NCBI RefSeq assembly: GCF_041321155.1
Contig: NZ_JBGGWB010000004.1
Span: 124,001 to 188,000 of the forward strand
Origin: Sphingomonas sp. IW22
GTDB lineage: Bacteria > Pseudomonadota > Alphaproteobacteria > Sphingomonadales > Sphingomonadaceae
Direction of reading: 5' to 3'
Length of the DNA stretch: 64,000 nt
A program made the translations under genes and the position numbers. Positions 7,786 to 16,600 of this stretch are shown in pieces. Every line of letters starts with the position of its first letter. The stretch's first letter is position 1. The notes below the pieces were generated by a model. It had not been told where the DNA came from. It was given only the letters and a program-made list of their open reading frames with translations, and ran no database searches.

Positions 7786-8733
7786 TCACGCCGCCGCAGG
7801 CAGTGCGGCGACAGGACCGGACGCCGAGGCGCCCCGCGCCTGGTGATCGGAGCCGAAAGCGAGCAGATAATTGAACGCCTGCTCCGCCTTGGCCGCCGCG
7901 TGGATGATCGCGGTCTTGTCGGCGCGCAGAATGCCGAGCCAGTGAGCGACATAACTCGCGTGATTATCGTGCAGCGTGTTGGGAAGGCCGAGCTGCGCGC
8001 AGACGAGGCCGCTCCCGATCTCCGCGACCAGTTCCTCGAATGCGTAGGCTTGATCACCGAACCGCTTGCCGAACGTACGCGCGAGGCGGGTGGTGCCGCC
8101 CGACCAGTGCGTCGTCTCGTGCGCGCGCACTGACGCATAGTGATCCATCGTCTTGAAGGATCGCTGATGCGGCATCTGGATATAATCGAAGGTCGGGTGG
8201 AAGAATGCGCGATCGCCGCCGTGGCGTACATCCGCAGGGATGGCGCCGAAGAATGCGTCGATCGCGCTCTGCCGAGCCGACGGGTCGACCGGATCGGCAG
8301 TCTCCGCGCCGGGATAGAAATAAGCCGGCAAGCCGTCGATCTGATCGGCATTGAAGACGACATAGTGGCGCAGGAACCGAATGTTCTTCTCGGTCTCGGC
8401 GCCCGTGACGGGGTTAGACTCGGTTTTCTTGAAGCTGGAATAATAGACCGACAGCGAGCCGCTTTCACCGCGGCGGACATTTGCGCCCAGGGCCTCGGCC
8501 TGTCGGTAGGTCATCCAGTAGCGCGATCGATAGCCATTCGCATCGGCGATCGCCCAGAGGTAGACAGTGTTGATGCCGGTGTAAGGCGTGCCGCAGTGAC
8601 GGAGCGGTCGGCCCCCGGCGCCACTCACGCGCCACGGCCGGCTCCACGGGGGCACACCTTCCTCCAGTTTGCGGATGATCAGGTTGGTGATCTCGGCGGC
8701 GACGTCCCGGCTCGGTTTCTGGTTGGCGCGCAT
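7786..8733 (-). CDS. ardC: ArdC-family antirestriction protein / zincin-like metallopeptidase
   Basis: The 315-residue protein has the ArdC N-terminal ssDNA-binding domain (VPPWSRPWR, then PYTGINTVYLW and SRYWMTYRQAEALGA in the first 85 residues). A zincin-like metallopeptidase domain follows with the HExxH motif in HETTHWSG (about residues 183-190) and a downstream glutamate in FEELVAEIGS. ArdC proteins protect incoming plasmid DNA from host restriction during conjugation, acting in the cytoplasm. ATG 8733 is chosen (GGAG about 9-12 bases upstream). The longer frame starting at 8775 adds an arginine-rich stretch unlike the family. Its presence suggests the plasmid transfers, though no conjugation genes lie in this window. 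Confidence 0.88.
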   Translation of the reverse strand: MRANQKPSRDVAAEITNLIIRKLEEGVPPWSRPWRVSGAGGRPLRHCGTPYTGINTVYLWAIADANGYRSRYWMTYRQAEALGANVRRGESGSLSVYYSSFKKTESNPVTGAETEKNIRFLRHYVVFNADQIDGLPAYFYPGAETADPVDPSARQSAIDAFFGAIPADVRHGGDRAFFHPTFDYIQMPHQRSFKTMDHYASVRAHETTHWSGGTTRLARTFGKRFGDQAYAFEELVAEIGSGLVCAQLGLPNTLHDNHASYVAHWLGILRADKTAIIHAAAKAEQAFNYLLAFGSDHQARGASASGPVAALPAAA

Positions 8734-8828
8734 GGCGATGGGCTCCGGTCGCGCGAGAGCTAGCCGCCGACGCAAGGGCGACGGCGACTAGATCCCTCGA
8801 TGTTGGTCAGGATGATATGGCGGGCGGG

Positions 8829-10943
8829 TCAGGCCTCGACGGCGTCAAGGACGTCTTCGTCCTCGGCCGTGGGCAGAGCTCCGCCATCGTCGGAAAGGCC
8901 ATTGGGCTCGGCCTCGTTGAAGGGATCGACGATGGCGCCGTCCGGGACGTCGAGGAAGCGCATCGCATTGGGCACCCAGGCGAGCGCGGCCTCTTTGACC
9001 TCGGACTCGACGATCAACTCGCCGGCGAACAGCTTCTGGCAGCTCTCGGAGATTTCGGTCTTCTTGAGCGATGCGTGCCGTGCTGTTAGGGACGGCCCGC
9101 CGATTTCGTGCAGAAGGCTGAGAATGGTGCCCTTGTTCACGCGGTCGAAGAAATTCTCCGAGGTAGGCCGCCACCAACCCGCGACATCGACCTCGAGAAT
9201 TGTAGCGAGCCGGTTGTGCAGAGGTATCTGCACATTGGAGAGACCAGGCTTCGCCTCAAGCGACAGCGCGACGATATAGGCGAGCCAGTTGGCCTTGCGT
9301 TCGTCATCGAGGGCGCGGAATGCCTCGAAGCGCTCGATCTCGCTGTCATGCTCGGTCCAGGCAGCATCGAGACCGTCATGAGCCTCAGCCAGATAGGCGC
9401 GCGCGCGGGAGCTCGGCATGTCGCCGACGAACGGGTCCTGCGGGCCCATCGCCTGGATCGTCGTGCCATATCTGGCCGCACTGTCGGAGGCGCCGCCGGC
9501 CGAGCACATGCGCGCGTCGATCATTACGAAGAGGGCAAAGTCGAGCGCCAGAGCGGGCTGCGCCAGTAGGCACGATGCAAGGATGTCGCGCCGCTGGATG
9601 GCAAGTTCGTCGTACAGCCGCCCGCTGAGCGGCTTCCCACCGGGTGCCACGGCCTCGGGCCGATGGGCCGTCGGAGAGGAGCCACGCTCGGCAACGCGGA
9701 TTCTCCCCGCACCCGGTTCCTCGTCGCGACGCGTGCTGTCGCGAGCAGGATCGTCTTCGCCCGTGACTGGCCCGGCCGGCTTCTCGATAACGATCGGCTG
9801 CTCGCTGTAGAACTGGGAGTCGAGCCGCATTTCCCCCTGGGGTGTCAGGACGAGAAACGCGCCCACATGCGCCTTCAGCTCATCCGGCAACGCCGGAGGA
9901 CGGTTCTCGATCGCCTCGGCCTCGGCGATGAGCCGATCGTCTTCCTGATCGAGCGCCTTGAACTCGTCCTCCGGGAGGCCCGGCTCCTGCATCTCGAGCT
10001 CGAGCACGTTGCGGCGCTCGGCAATCTCGGCGAGCCGCGCAATCTGAACCTCGGTCAACTCGGGCGACTGGAGAATGACCCGATAGAGGCCGTGGGCCGC
10101 GTTGTGCGTGTAGTTGCTGGCGATTGGTCGGATCCACGCGAGCCCCGTCTCCTCGCCGATCCGCCGGGCTTCGTTCTCCATGATCTCGCCGGCGAGCCGG
10201 TGGGCGATCTCGGGATTGACCCAACGATCGTTGCCGTCAGTGAAAAGGTCGCCGTCGATCTTTCCGCCGGCCGCCCGATAGCGCGGCTCGCCGACCAAGA
10301 TGGCGATGGGGTCGCTGGCCTTCAGCGTCTCGTTCTCGATGACGCGGCGGATCGTGTCGGCGGTCACCTCGCTCTGCTTGTAGGTGTTCCAAACGAGCAG
10401 CTGCTTTTCCCGATTCTCCGTGGACGCATATGCCTTCGCGATATCGAGCGTGATCTCGCCCTTGCTCAGCGCCTCGAAGATCGGCTCTGCGAGCGCGGCG
10501 AGCCGGAGGCGACCCTCGACGAAGCGGCGGGTGACGCCGAACCGCTTGGCCACCGCGTCTATGTCGCCGCTCTTGCCGATGAAGTGCTGAAACGCGCGGC
10601 ACTCCTCCGCTGGCGTCATCTTGAGCTGGTGGAAGTTGGTGGCGGTCGACGTTTCGGAGAGCTCGGCGTCCTCCCCGGTCAGCACCATGACCGGAACATC
10701 GTAGTCGGTCTCGGAGATCGTGCCGCGGTCCGCCAGGAGACGAAGCGCGCGCCAGCGGCGGCCCCCGTCGAACACCTCGAAGGTGCCGCGCGGCTTCTTC
10801 GCCGGCGTGACGAGAAGGTTCTGCAAAACGCCCTTGGCCTCGATGCTCGCGGCCATGGGTCCGATCTGTAGCTGTTCGTCCGGCGCCGTGCGCACGTTGA
10901 TCGGCGAGAGACGCAGCTTGCTGAGTTTGACGGTCTGGATCAC
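8829..10943 (-). CDS. large ParB/RepB/Spo0J-type DNA-binding protein, 704 aa
   Basis: The N-terminus is a ParB nuclease-like domain: LSKLRLSPINVR (about residues 8-19), a GVLQNLLV segment, and FDGGRRWRAL at about 58-67. A ParB-type HTH follows (VAKRFGVTRRFVEGRLRLAAL, about 130-150). The C-terminal half is long, acidic and unrecognised. The start is GTG at 10943 with GAGGAG 9 bases upstream. Proteins of this size are common on large alphaproteobacterial plasmids beside strawberry-notch genes and are annotated as ParB-like. They are not the partition ParB, since a separate parA-parS-parB locus is at 18.5-20.9 kb. Role unknown; DNA binding is inferred. Confidence 0.82.
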   Translation of the reverse strand: MIQTVKLSKLRLSPINVRTAPDEQLQIGPMAASIEAKGVLQNLLVTPAKKPRGTFEVFDGGRRWRALRLLADRGTISETDYDVPVMVLTGEDAELSETSTATNFHQLKMTPAEECRAFQHFIGKSGDIDAVAKRFGVTRRFVEGRLRLAALAEPIFEALSKGEITLDIAKAYASTENREKQLLVWNTYKQSEVTADTIRRVIENETLKASDPIAILVGEPRYRAAGGKIDGDLFTDGNDRWVNPEIAHRLAGEIMENEARRIGEETGLAWIRPIASNYTHNAAHGLYRVILQSPELTEVQIARLAEIAERRNVLELEMQEPGLPEDEFKALDQEDDRLIAEAEAIENRPPALPDELKAHVGAFLVLTPQGEMRLDSQFYSEQPIVIEKPAGPVTGEDDPARDSTRRDEEPGAGRIRVAERGSSPTAHRPEAVAPGGKPLSGRLYDELAIQRRDILASCLLAQPALALDFALFVMIDARMCSAGGASDSAARYGTTIQAMGPQDPFVGDMPSSRARAYLAEAHDGLDAAWTEHDSEIERFEAFRALDDERKANWLAYIVALSLEAKPGLSNVQIPLHNRLATILEVDVAGWWRPTSENFFDRVNKGTILSLLHEIGGPSLTARHASLKKTEISESCQKLFAGELIVESEVKEAALAWVPNAMRFLDVPDGAIVDPFNEAEPNGLSDDGGALPTAEDEDVLDAVEA

Positions 10944-11084
10944 GGGGGATACTCCTCATGGCGCCCGGCAAGTTCCGGACACCATCTCCGACCCCCCTTC
11001 CCTCTCTCTGCTTCAGGACGTTCTGGTCCTCGCGCGTCCGCGCCCCTGTTGTCGCATGCATGCGCCCGATGTCGGACCGCGCGC

Positions 11085-11117
11085 AAAAACGAAGGGCCGC
11101 CCTTTCGGACGACCCTT
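11085..11117 (-). terminator. intrinsic terminator on the minus strand
   Basis: On the minus strand an 11-bp stem (AAGGGTCGTCC with GGGCGGCCCTT, two G-U pairs) closes a GAAA tetraloop and is followed by CG and five T residues. It would end transcription coming from the strawberry-notch gene and the short ORF before the ParB-like gene, which would then need its own promoter between about 10950 and 11085. Confidence 0.75.
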
Positions 11118-11142
11118 CCATTGTCCTGTCTTAACGAGCAGC

Positions 11143-11217
11143 TCAGCCGAGCCGGACCCCCGAGGCGGAGGTCTTGCTCATGAGAACCGCCGCACGCGGC
11201 ATGTGACAATGAGACAT
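11143..11217 (-). CDS. possible 24-aa peptide with strong ribosome binding site
   Basis: The frame reads MSHCHMPRAAVLMSKTSASG and four more residues to a stop. It is preceded by AGGAGGT 6 bases upstream of the ATG, one of the best ribosome binding sites in the window. An intrinsic terminator follows 26 bases after the stop. The peptide has no recognised similarity and could be a small protein or a leader peptide. It lies in the 385-base interval between two large genes that otherwise shows no coding sequence. Confidence 0.35.
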   Translation of the reverse strand: MSHCHMPRAAVLMSKTSASGVRLG

Positions 11218-11328
11218 CTGACCACCTCCTTTCCGTTGTTGAACGATGGCTAAGATGTGGGCGCCCTACGCGAATTTCAATCCGGCGAATATTCGCGTTC
11301 GCTTATCGCCCAATGTCGAAAGGCGAGT

Positions 11329-14300
11329 TCACGATGTGCCGGCAAGGATCCGATCCAGGGTCTCATCGGCCGTGGCCATAGGAAGGAAGACCCGCGTCCG
11401 GTACTGGATCACCTCGGTGAAACAACCGAGGGACTTGAGCCATGCGAGTTGCTGCGGCGGTGCACCGACCAGTTCGATCCGCTGGGAGCCGTTCACCAGG
11501 GAGCGTTTGATCGTCATCGGGAAGGGCCGGGTCAGATCGACGCTGCGTCCCGACGAGGCAGACTTGACGATATCCGTGGGTGGCATGTTCTCGGCACGGT
11601 CGATGCCGAGCCTCGTGAAGAGTTGCACGACATGCTCGTCGAAGACGAGGCGTCCGAGCCAGCTGTTGCCAGCCTTGTCCGCGATCCGGTTGACCACAAG
11701 ATGATCGCTCGGCAGCGCGGACCAGATCGGGAGTAGCAAGCCGGTCGCGAGCCGAATGGTTTCGGTGTCGACCTTGTTCGCTGCTACTTCTGCCTCTTCG
11801 AGCCACTTTCGACAAAAGGCGTCGCGGTCGATCGGCGTCCAGGCGCTCTCGAACAGCTCCTGCTCCCGCATGTATTCACGCCGTGTCGGCCGCATAAGCT
11901 CGAAGCGCGGAATGGGCGTTCCCTCTTTCTCCTCCATGAGGGCGCGGGCACGGGTCTGCAACGCGACCATGCCGGACTTCCCGTTGATCAGGAACTCGGC
12001 TGTAGCATCGCTGTCCGCGATATGGAGGGTGCGGTCCAGCGCGACCGGCGTCCTGCGATGAGCGATCTCGATCGTGAGCAGATGTGATGTCGCCCCACTG
12101 ACCGGATCGGTTCGCAACAATGTGTCATCGACCAGCGTCGCGGTATCGACGAGGATCGTCTCGACTCCGACGTCGAGACGCCCGGCGTCGCGCGCGGCCG
12201 AGACACGGGTTTCGACCAAGGAAAGGAACTCATCGAATATCTTGTTCTGAAGGGCGATCGGGAGCGCCAGGATCCGGTTGAGCCAGCGCTGGATTGGCGG
12301 AAGCTCATCCTTCATGACTCCGTCCTTGTCGCAGAGCTCTAGCCCGGTTCGGCGTTCAAACTCGCCATGCGACACGCTGGTCAGCTTGCCGCCGACGAGC
12401 AGATGAAACCAGGTGACAAGCGCCGCGCAGGCATATTCGCTCTCGAGATTATCGGCGGGGTCGAAGAGGTTTTGCCCGCCGGTCTGGCGCTGGCCGCGGG
12501 TAAGAGCGCCCAGGCTGTCGAGGCGGCGCGCGATCGTGCTCGTGAAGCGTAGCTCGCCCTTGCAATCGGTTGTGACTGGCCGGAACAGCGGGGTGCTCGC
12601 CTGATGCGTGCGGTGCGTGCGGCCCAGGCCCTGGATGGCTCGGTCGGCGCGCCAGCCGGGCTCCAGCAACAGGTGAACGCGCTGCTCCTGGTTCGGCACA
12701 TCGCGCGATGCATGGTATGACCGACCCGTCCCGCCGGCATCGGAGAAGATGAGGATCCGCTTGCGGCCCTGCATGAACGCGGCCGCCTCGGCCTGGCTGG
12801 TCCGGGTCGAGCGGGTTTCCAGCTTCTGGCGGCCGTCGGCCATTGAGACAAGCCGCTTGGTCCGCCCCGTCACCTCGGCGACCGTATCGTGCCCGAACTG
12901 CTCGAGCAGGCCGTCGAGTGCGGACGTGATTGGCGGCAAGGCACACAGGTCTTCAATGAGCTGTGAACGCGCGGCCTCGGCCTCCGGGTTGTAAACGGGA
13001 TTTCCCGCCTCGTCTTCCATGGGCACTGAACGCTGCGTGCCGGTGTCGTCGGTAAAGACCCGCATCTGCCGGGTCGGAAAGGCGCGCTCGAGATAGTCGA
13101 TCACATATTCGCGCGGAGAGAGATCGATCTCGAGCTCGGCTCGTTCGTCGGGACTCAGTGCGTCGAGACGACGATCCAGGATCGATTCTGCGGTGGTAAC
13201 TAGCTGCAGCACGACCGATTGGCCGTTTGCGAGATGCTGGCGGACGGCAGCGATCACGGTCGGAAGCTTCATGGACAGCAGCACCTGTCCGAAGAACCGC
13301 TGCTTGGTGGATTCGAAGCGCGAGCGAGCCGACGCCTTGGCACCGCTGTTCAGCGTGGCGTTTTCCAGCCCGTCGACGACGCCGGTGAGTTCGAGAGCCC
13401 GCTCCATGTTCTGGTGGATGATCGACCAGGCGTCGGCATATGTGTCGTAGATTTCGATCTGGGCCGGGGTCAGCTCGTGCCGCAGAATTTCGTACTCGAC
13501 GCCCGCGAAACTCAACGCTCGGGCCATGTAGAGACCGGTCGCCTTGAGATCGCGAGCCACTAGCTCCATCGCCGCGATGCCGCCTTTGCGGATGCCGCTG
13601 ATGAATTGCTCGCGATCGGCAAAGGCGGTCTCCGGTCCCCAGAGACCGAGTCGCACCGCATATGCGAGATTGTTGACGTCAGACGCGCCGGTCGCCGAGG
13701 CATAGAGCACGCGCGCACCGGGAAGCTGGTTCTGGAGAAGCACGCCGCAGATACCCTGCTGCGATCCTTCCTTGGCCCCAAGGGCGCCCTCCCCGCCCGC
13801 GACGCCGCCCATTTCATGGGCTTCATCGAACGCCAGCACGCCTTGGAAGTCGGCCCCCGCCCAATCGACGATCTGCTTCAGCCGGCTGTGATCGCCGCGC
13901 ATCGAGCGGAGCGTCGGGTAGGTGACGAGAAGAACTCCTTGCTCGAGCCTGATCGGCTCGTCGATCTTCCAGTTGGAGATCGGCTGGATGTCGCCGCTGA
14001 GGCCACCAAGCGCAGTCCAATCCCGACGCGCATCTTCGAGCAGCGGCGCATTCTTGGTGACCCATATGTTGCGACGGCGGCCCTGGAGCCAGTTGTCGAG
14101 GATGCAGGCGGCAATCTGCCGTCCCTTGCCTGCACCCGTCCCGTCCCCGAGGAAGAAGCCCTTGCGATAGGCTTCGCCGTCCTCGGCAAGGGTCAAGCCG
14201 ACGCCTTCCTTGTTCGGCTTGAAGCGGCCGGGGATCGTCTGCGCCCAGGCATGCCCCGCATAGACGACCGTTTCGAGCTGGGAGGCGGAAAGCAGGCGCT

Positions 14301-15552
14301 CGGCCACGGTGCGCTCGGGGAGCGAGGGGACATAGTCGGGGACCGGCGCCGGGATCGATCCCATCGCCACGGATTCGACCAGCGCGGTCGGATGTTCGCC
14401 GGCGGTGGCGAAGCTGATGCGGCTTGGCCGGTAGGGAAGATAGACGCCGGTCTGCTCGAGGAGCGGTGCGGGCGTCGCGAGCTTCTCATATTCGACGGGG
14501 AGCACATCGTTACGAACCGGCGCGTGAAAGGTCCGCGGTTCTGGCCGGCTGCTCTTGACCGCGCGAAAAAGCGAGATGCCGCCCGACCGCTTTGGCGCAG
14601 GCACGCACTCGTCTCGACGGGCCCTCGATCTTTCGGGAACGCGCAGCGCATCGAGAAGCTCGGCCACGGAGGAACGCTGGATCACGGAAGGCGGCGCCTT
14701 GCCGGGGACCTTGTCGATCACGAACAGTCGGACGGCGATCGACGTCCCGTGCTTCAAATAGCACTTTTCGAGCCGCACCGAGGTCTGGACGGTGACGTTG
14801 CGCAGCACCGTTTCGTACTGGTCGCGCATTCTGGCGCTGGGTCCAAACCAATCAGGCATGATCGCAACCAGACGTCCCCCCGACTGCAGCCGGCGAAGCG
14901 CAGCCTGTAGATGGCGGACCGCCGCATAGTCGTCGGCGCCGCGCCCGAGGGAGCGCGAGAACGGCGGGTTCATGAGGATGAGCGAGGGTCGCTCGGCAGC
15001 AGCCAAGGTCGAATTGATCGTTGCGCCGTCCTCGCCGGAGATCGTAGCCTCCGGGAAGACGTGGTGCAGCCGCCCGCGGCGGAGGGGATCGAGCTCGTTG
15101 AGGTGGAGGGCTTTGTGTTGCCCGATTTGAGCGACAAGCAGTCCGTTGCCGGCGCTCGGCTCGAGGATGACGTCATCGGGCTGGACGTCCGCAAGCAGGA
15201 CGGCGACGGCGGCGATGTCGACTGGCGTTGAAAATTGCTGCCAGTCGAGTTGCTCCTCGCTCCGCACCGTCTGGGTCGGGAGCCTCTCCGAAAGTGCGAT
15301 CAGGCCGCTGACTTCGGCAAAAGAATTCAAGCCCTGGCCGCTTGAGCGGAGGTGTACGGCGAGCGCATGTTCGAGGACCTCGAAGCTCGTGCGCTGAGTC
15401 CAGCGGCCGTCGGCGTCGGACCCGCCGAAAGCGGTGACCATGATATCGTTGATCAGGCGCCGGCTGATGACGCTGTCCGCTGCGAGGTGCGGAAGGAGCA
15501 GACGCGCGGCATGATGGTCGGCGCGATCGGCCGCGTGGAAGAGGTCGGTCAT
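11329..15552 (-). CDS. methyltransferase / strawberry notch-like helicase fusion, 1407 aa
   Basis: The N-terminal third resembles an adenine-type DNA methyltransferase: EPSAGNGLLVAQIG near residues 130-143 is the SAM-binding motif, and LMNPPFSRS at about 192-200 is the catalytic NPPF. The next part is a strawberry-notch-type SF2 ATPase: DGTGAGKGRQIAA (Walker A, about 472-484), FDEAHEMGG (DEAH, about 576-584) and a helicase C-like region with GRTHR. ATG 15552 follows GGAG. Such fusions are typical of large plasmids and phages and sit beside ParB-like and primase-like genes, as here. Suggested roles in DNA modification or replication-linked remodelling are inference. Length is normal for the family. 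Confidence 0.85.
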   Translation of the reverse strand: MTDLFHAADRADHHAARLLLPHLAADSVISRRLINDIMVTAFGGSDADGRWTQRTSFEVLEHALAVHLRSSGQGLNSFAEVSGLIALSERLPTQTVRSEEQLDWQQFSTPVDIAAVAVLLADVQPDDVILEPSAGNGLLVAQIGQHKALHLNELDPLRRGRLHHVFPEATISGEDGATINSTLAAAERPSLILMNPPFSRSLGRGADDYAAVRHLQAALRRLQSGGRLVAIMPDWFGPSARMRDQYETVLRNVTVQTSVRLEKCYLKHGTSIAVRLFVIDKVPGKAPPSVIQRSSVAELLDALRVPERSRARRDECVPAPKRSGGISLFRAVKSSRPEPRTFHAPVRNDVLPVEYEKLATPAPLLEQTGVYLPYRPSRISFATAGEHPTALVESVAMGSIPAPVPDYVPSLPERTVAERLLSASQLETVVYAGHAWAQTIPGRFKPNKEGVGLTLAEDGEAYRKGFFLGDGTGAGKGRQIAACILDNWLQGRRRNIWVTKNAPLLEDARRDWTALGGLSGDIQPISNWKIDEPIRLEQGVLLVTYPTLRSMRGDHSRLKQIVDWAGADFQGVLAFDEAHEMGGVAGGEGALGAKEGSQQGICGVLLQNQLPGARVLYASATGASDVNNLAYAVRLGLWGPETAFADREQFISGIRKGGIAAMELVARDLKATGLYMARALSFAGVEYEILRHELTPAQIEIYDTYADAWSIIHQNMERALELTGVVDGLENATLNSGAKASARSRFESTKQRFFGQVLLSMKLPTVIAAVRQHLANGQSVVLQLVTTAESILDRRLDALSPDERAELEIDLSPREYVIDYLERAFPTRQMRVFTDDTGTQRSVPMEDEAGNPVYNPEAEAARSQLIEDLCALPPITSALDGLLEQFGHDTVAEVTGRTKRLVSMADGRQKLETRSTRTSQAEAAAFMQGRKRILIFSDAGGTGRSYHASRDVPNQEQRVHLLLEPGWRADRAIQGLGRTHRTHQASTPLFRPVTTDCKGELRFTSTIARRLDSLGALTRGQRQTGGQNLFDPADNLESEYACAALVTWFHLLVGGKLTSVSHGEFERRTGLELCDKDGVMKDELPPIQRWLNRILALPIALQNKIFDEFLSLVETRVSAARDAGRLDVGVETILVDTATLVDDTLLRTDPVSGATSHLLTIEIAHRRTPVALDRTLHIADSDATAEFLINGKSGMVALQTRARALMEEKEGTPIPRFELMRPTRREYMREQELFESAWTPIDRDAFCRKWLEEAEVAANKVDTETIRLATGLLLPIWSALPSDHLVVNRIADKAGNSWLGRLVFDEHVVQLFTRLGIDRAENMPPTDIVKSASSGRSVDLTRPFPMTIKRSLVNGSQRIELVGAPPQQLAWLKSLGCFTEVIQYRTRVFLPMATADETLDRILAGTS

Positions 15553-15629
15553 CTCGGGATCTCCTGCGTGGCTGCACCCTCAGCAGCATCACGCTCTCGA
15601 TCCCCCTCCCCTCTTCCGGCGCCGAGCGC

Positions 15630-16484
15630 CTAGGCGCCGATGCGCTGGACGGTGGCGTCGAGGGCTTTCGCCCAATCCTTGAACTTTGCCGGGGGTGGTG
15701 CCCGGCGGATGATCAGACCCGGCCGTCGATAATGGTTCTCGGCCTTGTCGGCCGCGCGCCGGCCTTCGGCGTCATTGTCCTGGGCGATGAGCAGCGTATC
15801 GATCGCGGACGGGATGATCAGTTGATCGAGACGCCGTGCGCCGAGAGAAGCCCAGCAGGGGATGGCGTTGAGGCGAGCGAACGCATCAGCGGTTTCGAAG
15901 CCCTCGGCAATCGCAAGGATCGTGCCCCCCTCCCCGCCCCGCCACGAGCCGTTCCCAGGCGTGCCGAGCATTACCTTGCGCGTATAGTGGGCGGTCGCTG
16001 GGTCGAGAAAAATCCGCTGAATGGCGACCAGTTGACGGGTCTCGCGCACCGCGATCAGCAAGGCCGGCTCGAATACCGTCTTCGGCTTCGGCATGTACGG
16101 GCACCGCGGATGGAAGCGCACCTCGCGTGGCGGCGGAAGGAGGTTGCGGCGAGCGAGATAGCGCTCGGCCAGGGTGCCTCGAACATCGCCAGCCTGATCC
16201 CAGAGCCGCTCGACATTGGCCGGGCGCTGCGGATCCGTCGCGTCGGGTGCCGCATAATGGCGACCTGGTCGGATCCGGCGGAGTTCCCTCAAGACGTCCT
16301 CTCGCGAGCATCCGGCAAAGCAGGTGACGAGGATCCCGCGATCACCTTGGCGGATCGACAGGCTCGGATCGCTGTCGCTATGAGCTGGGCAGCGGCACAT
16401 CGCGATATAGCCGCTCCAGGTACCGCCGAGTGCCCCGACGATGTCGACTAGTTCCTGCGTCGGTCTCTTGGCTGTAAGCGGCAT
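15630..16484 (-). CDS. CHC2 zinc finger/TOPRIM primase-like protein (DUF7146 type)
   Basis: The 284-residue protein starts with a primase-type zinc finger (CRCPAHSDSDPSLSI and VTCFAGCSREDV, about residues 29-62). A TOPRIM domain follows, with ILAIAEGFETADAF (about 188-201, glutamate motif) and LLIAQDNDAEGRRAADK (about 233-249, DxD motif). This layout matches DUF7146/TOPRIM plasmid proteins that probably make or process primers in plasmid replication. The start at 16484 has AGGAGG upstream. It lies between repA and the strawberry-notch gene in the same direction, consistent with a replication role. Whether it is an active primase cannot be seen. Confidence 0.85.
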   Translation of the reverse strand: MPLTAKRPTQELVDIVGALGGTWSGYIAMCRCPAHSDSDPSLSIRQGDRGILVTCFAGCSREDVLRELRRIRPGRHYAAPDATDPQRPANVERLWDQAGDVRGTLAERYLARRNLLPPPREVRFHPRCPYMPKPKTVFEPALLIAVRETRQLVAIQRIFLDPATAHYTRKVMLGTPGNGSWRGGEGGTILAIAEGFETADAFARLNAIPCWASLGARRLDQLIIPSAIDTLLIAQDNDAEGRRAADKAENHYRRPGLIIRRAPPPAKFKDWAKALDATVQRIGA

Positions 16485-16586
16485 AATTCTACCTCCTGCT
16501 TACACGCTCGGCCCTCCTTTCCTCTCTGCCGTCGACGTGCGACTTGGAGACAGATTCAGCCTGCGCTCGCCTCAACGCGAACGGCT

Positions 16587-16600
16587 CGGAGATCATCGGT
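16587..16600 (+). repeat. iteron-like repeat at the 3' end of repA
   Basis: CGGAGATCATCGGT is identical to the origin iterons at 18291 and 18353 but lies at the repA stop, 1.5 kb from the main cluster. Confidence 0.6.

Noticed and set aside
9663..10871. 402-codon plus-strand frame opposite the 704-residue ParB-like gene
   Set aside because: It is antisense to a gene with clear ParB motifs and lacks any family pattern; long antisense frames are common at this GC content.
13606..14910. 434-codon plus-strand frame inside the strawberry-notch gene
   Set aside because: It mirrors the Walker A and DEAH-coding region of the real gene and has no protein-like motifs.
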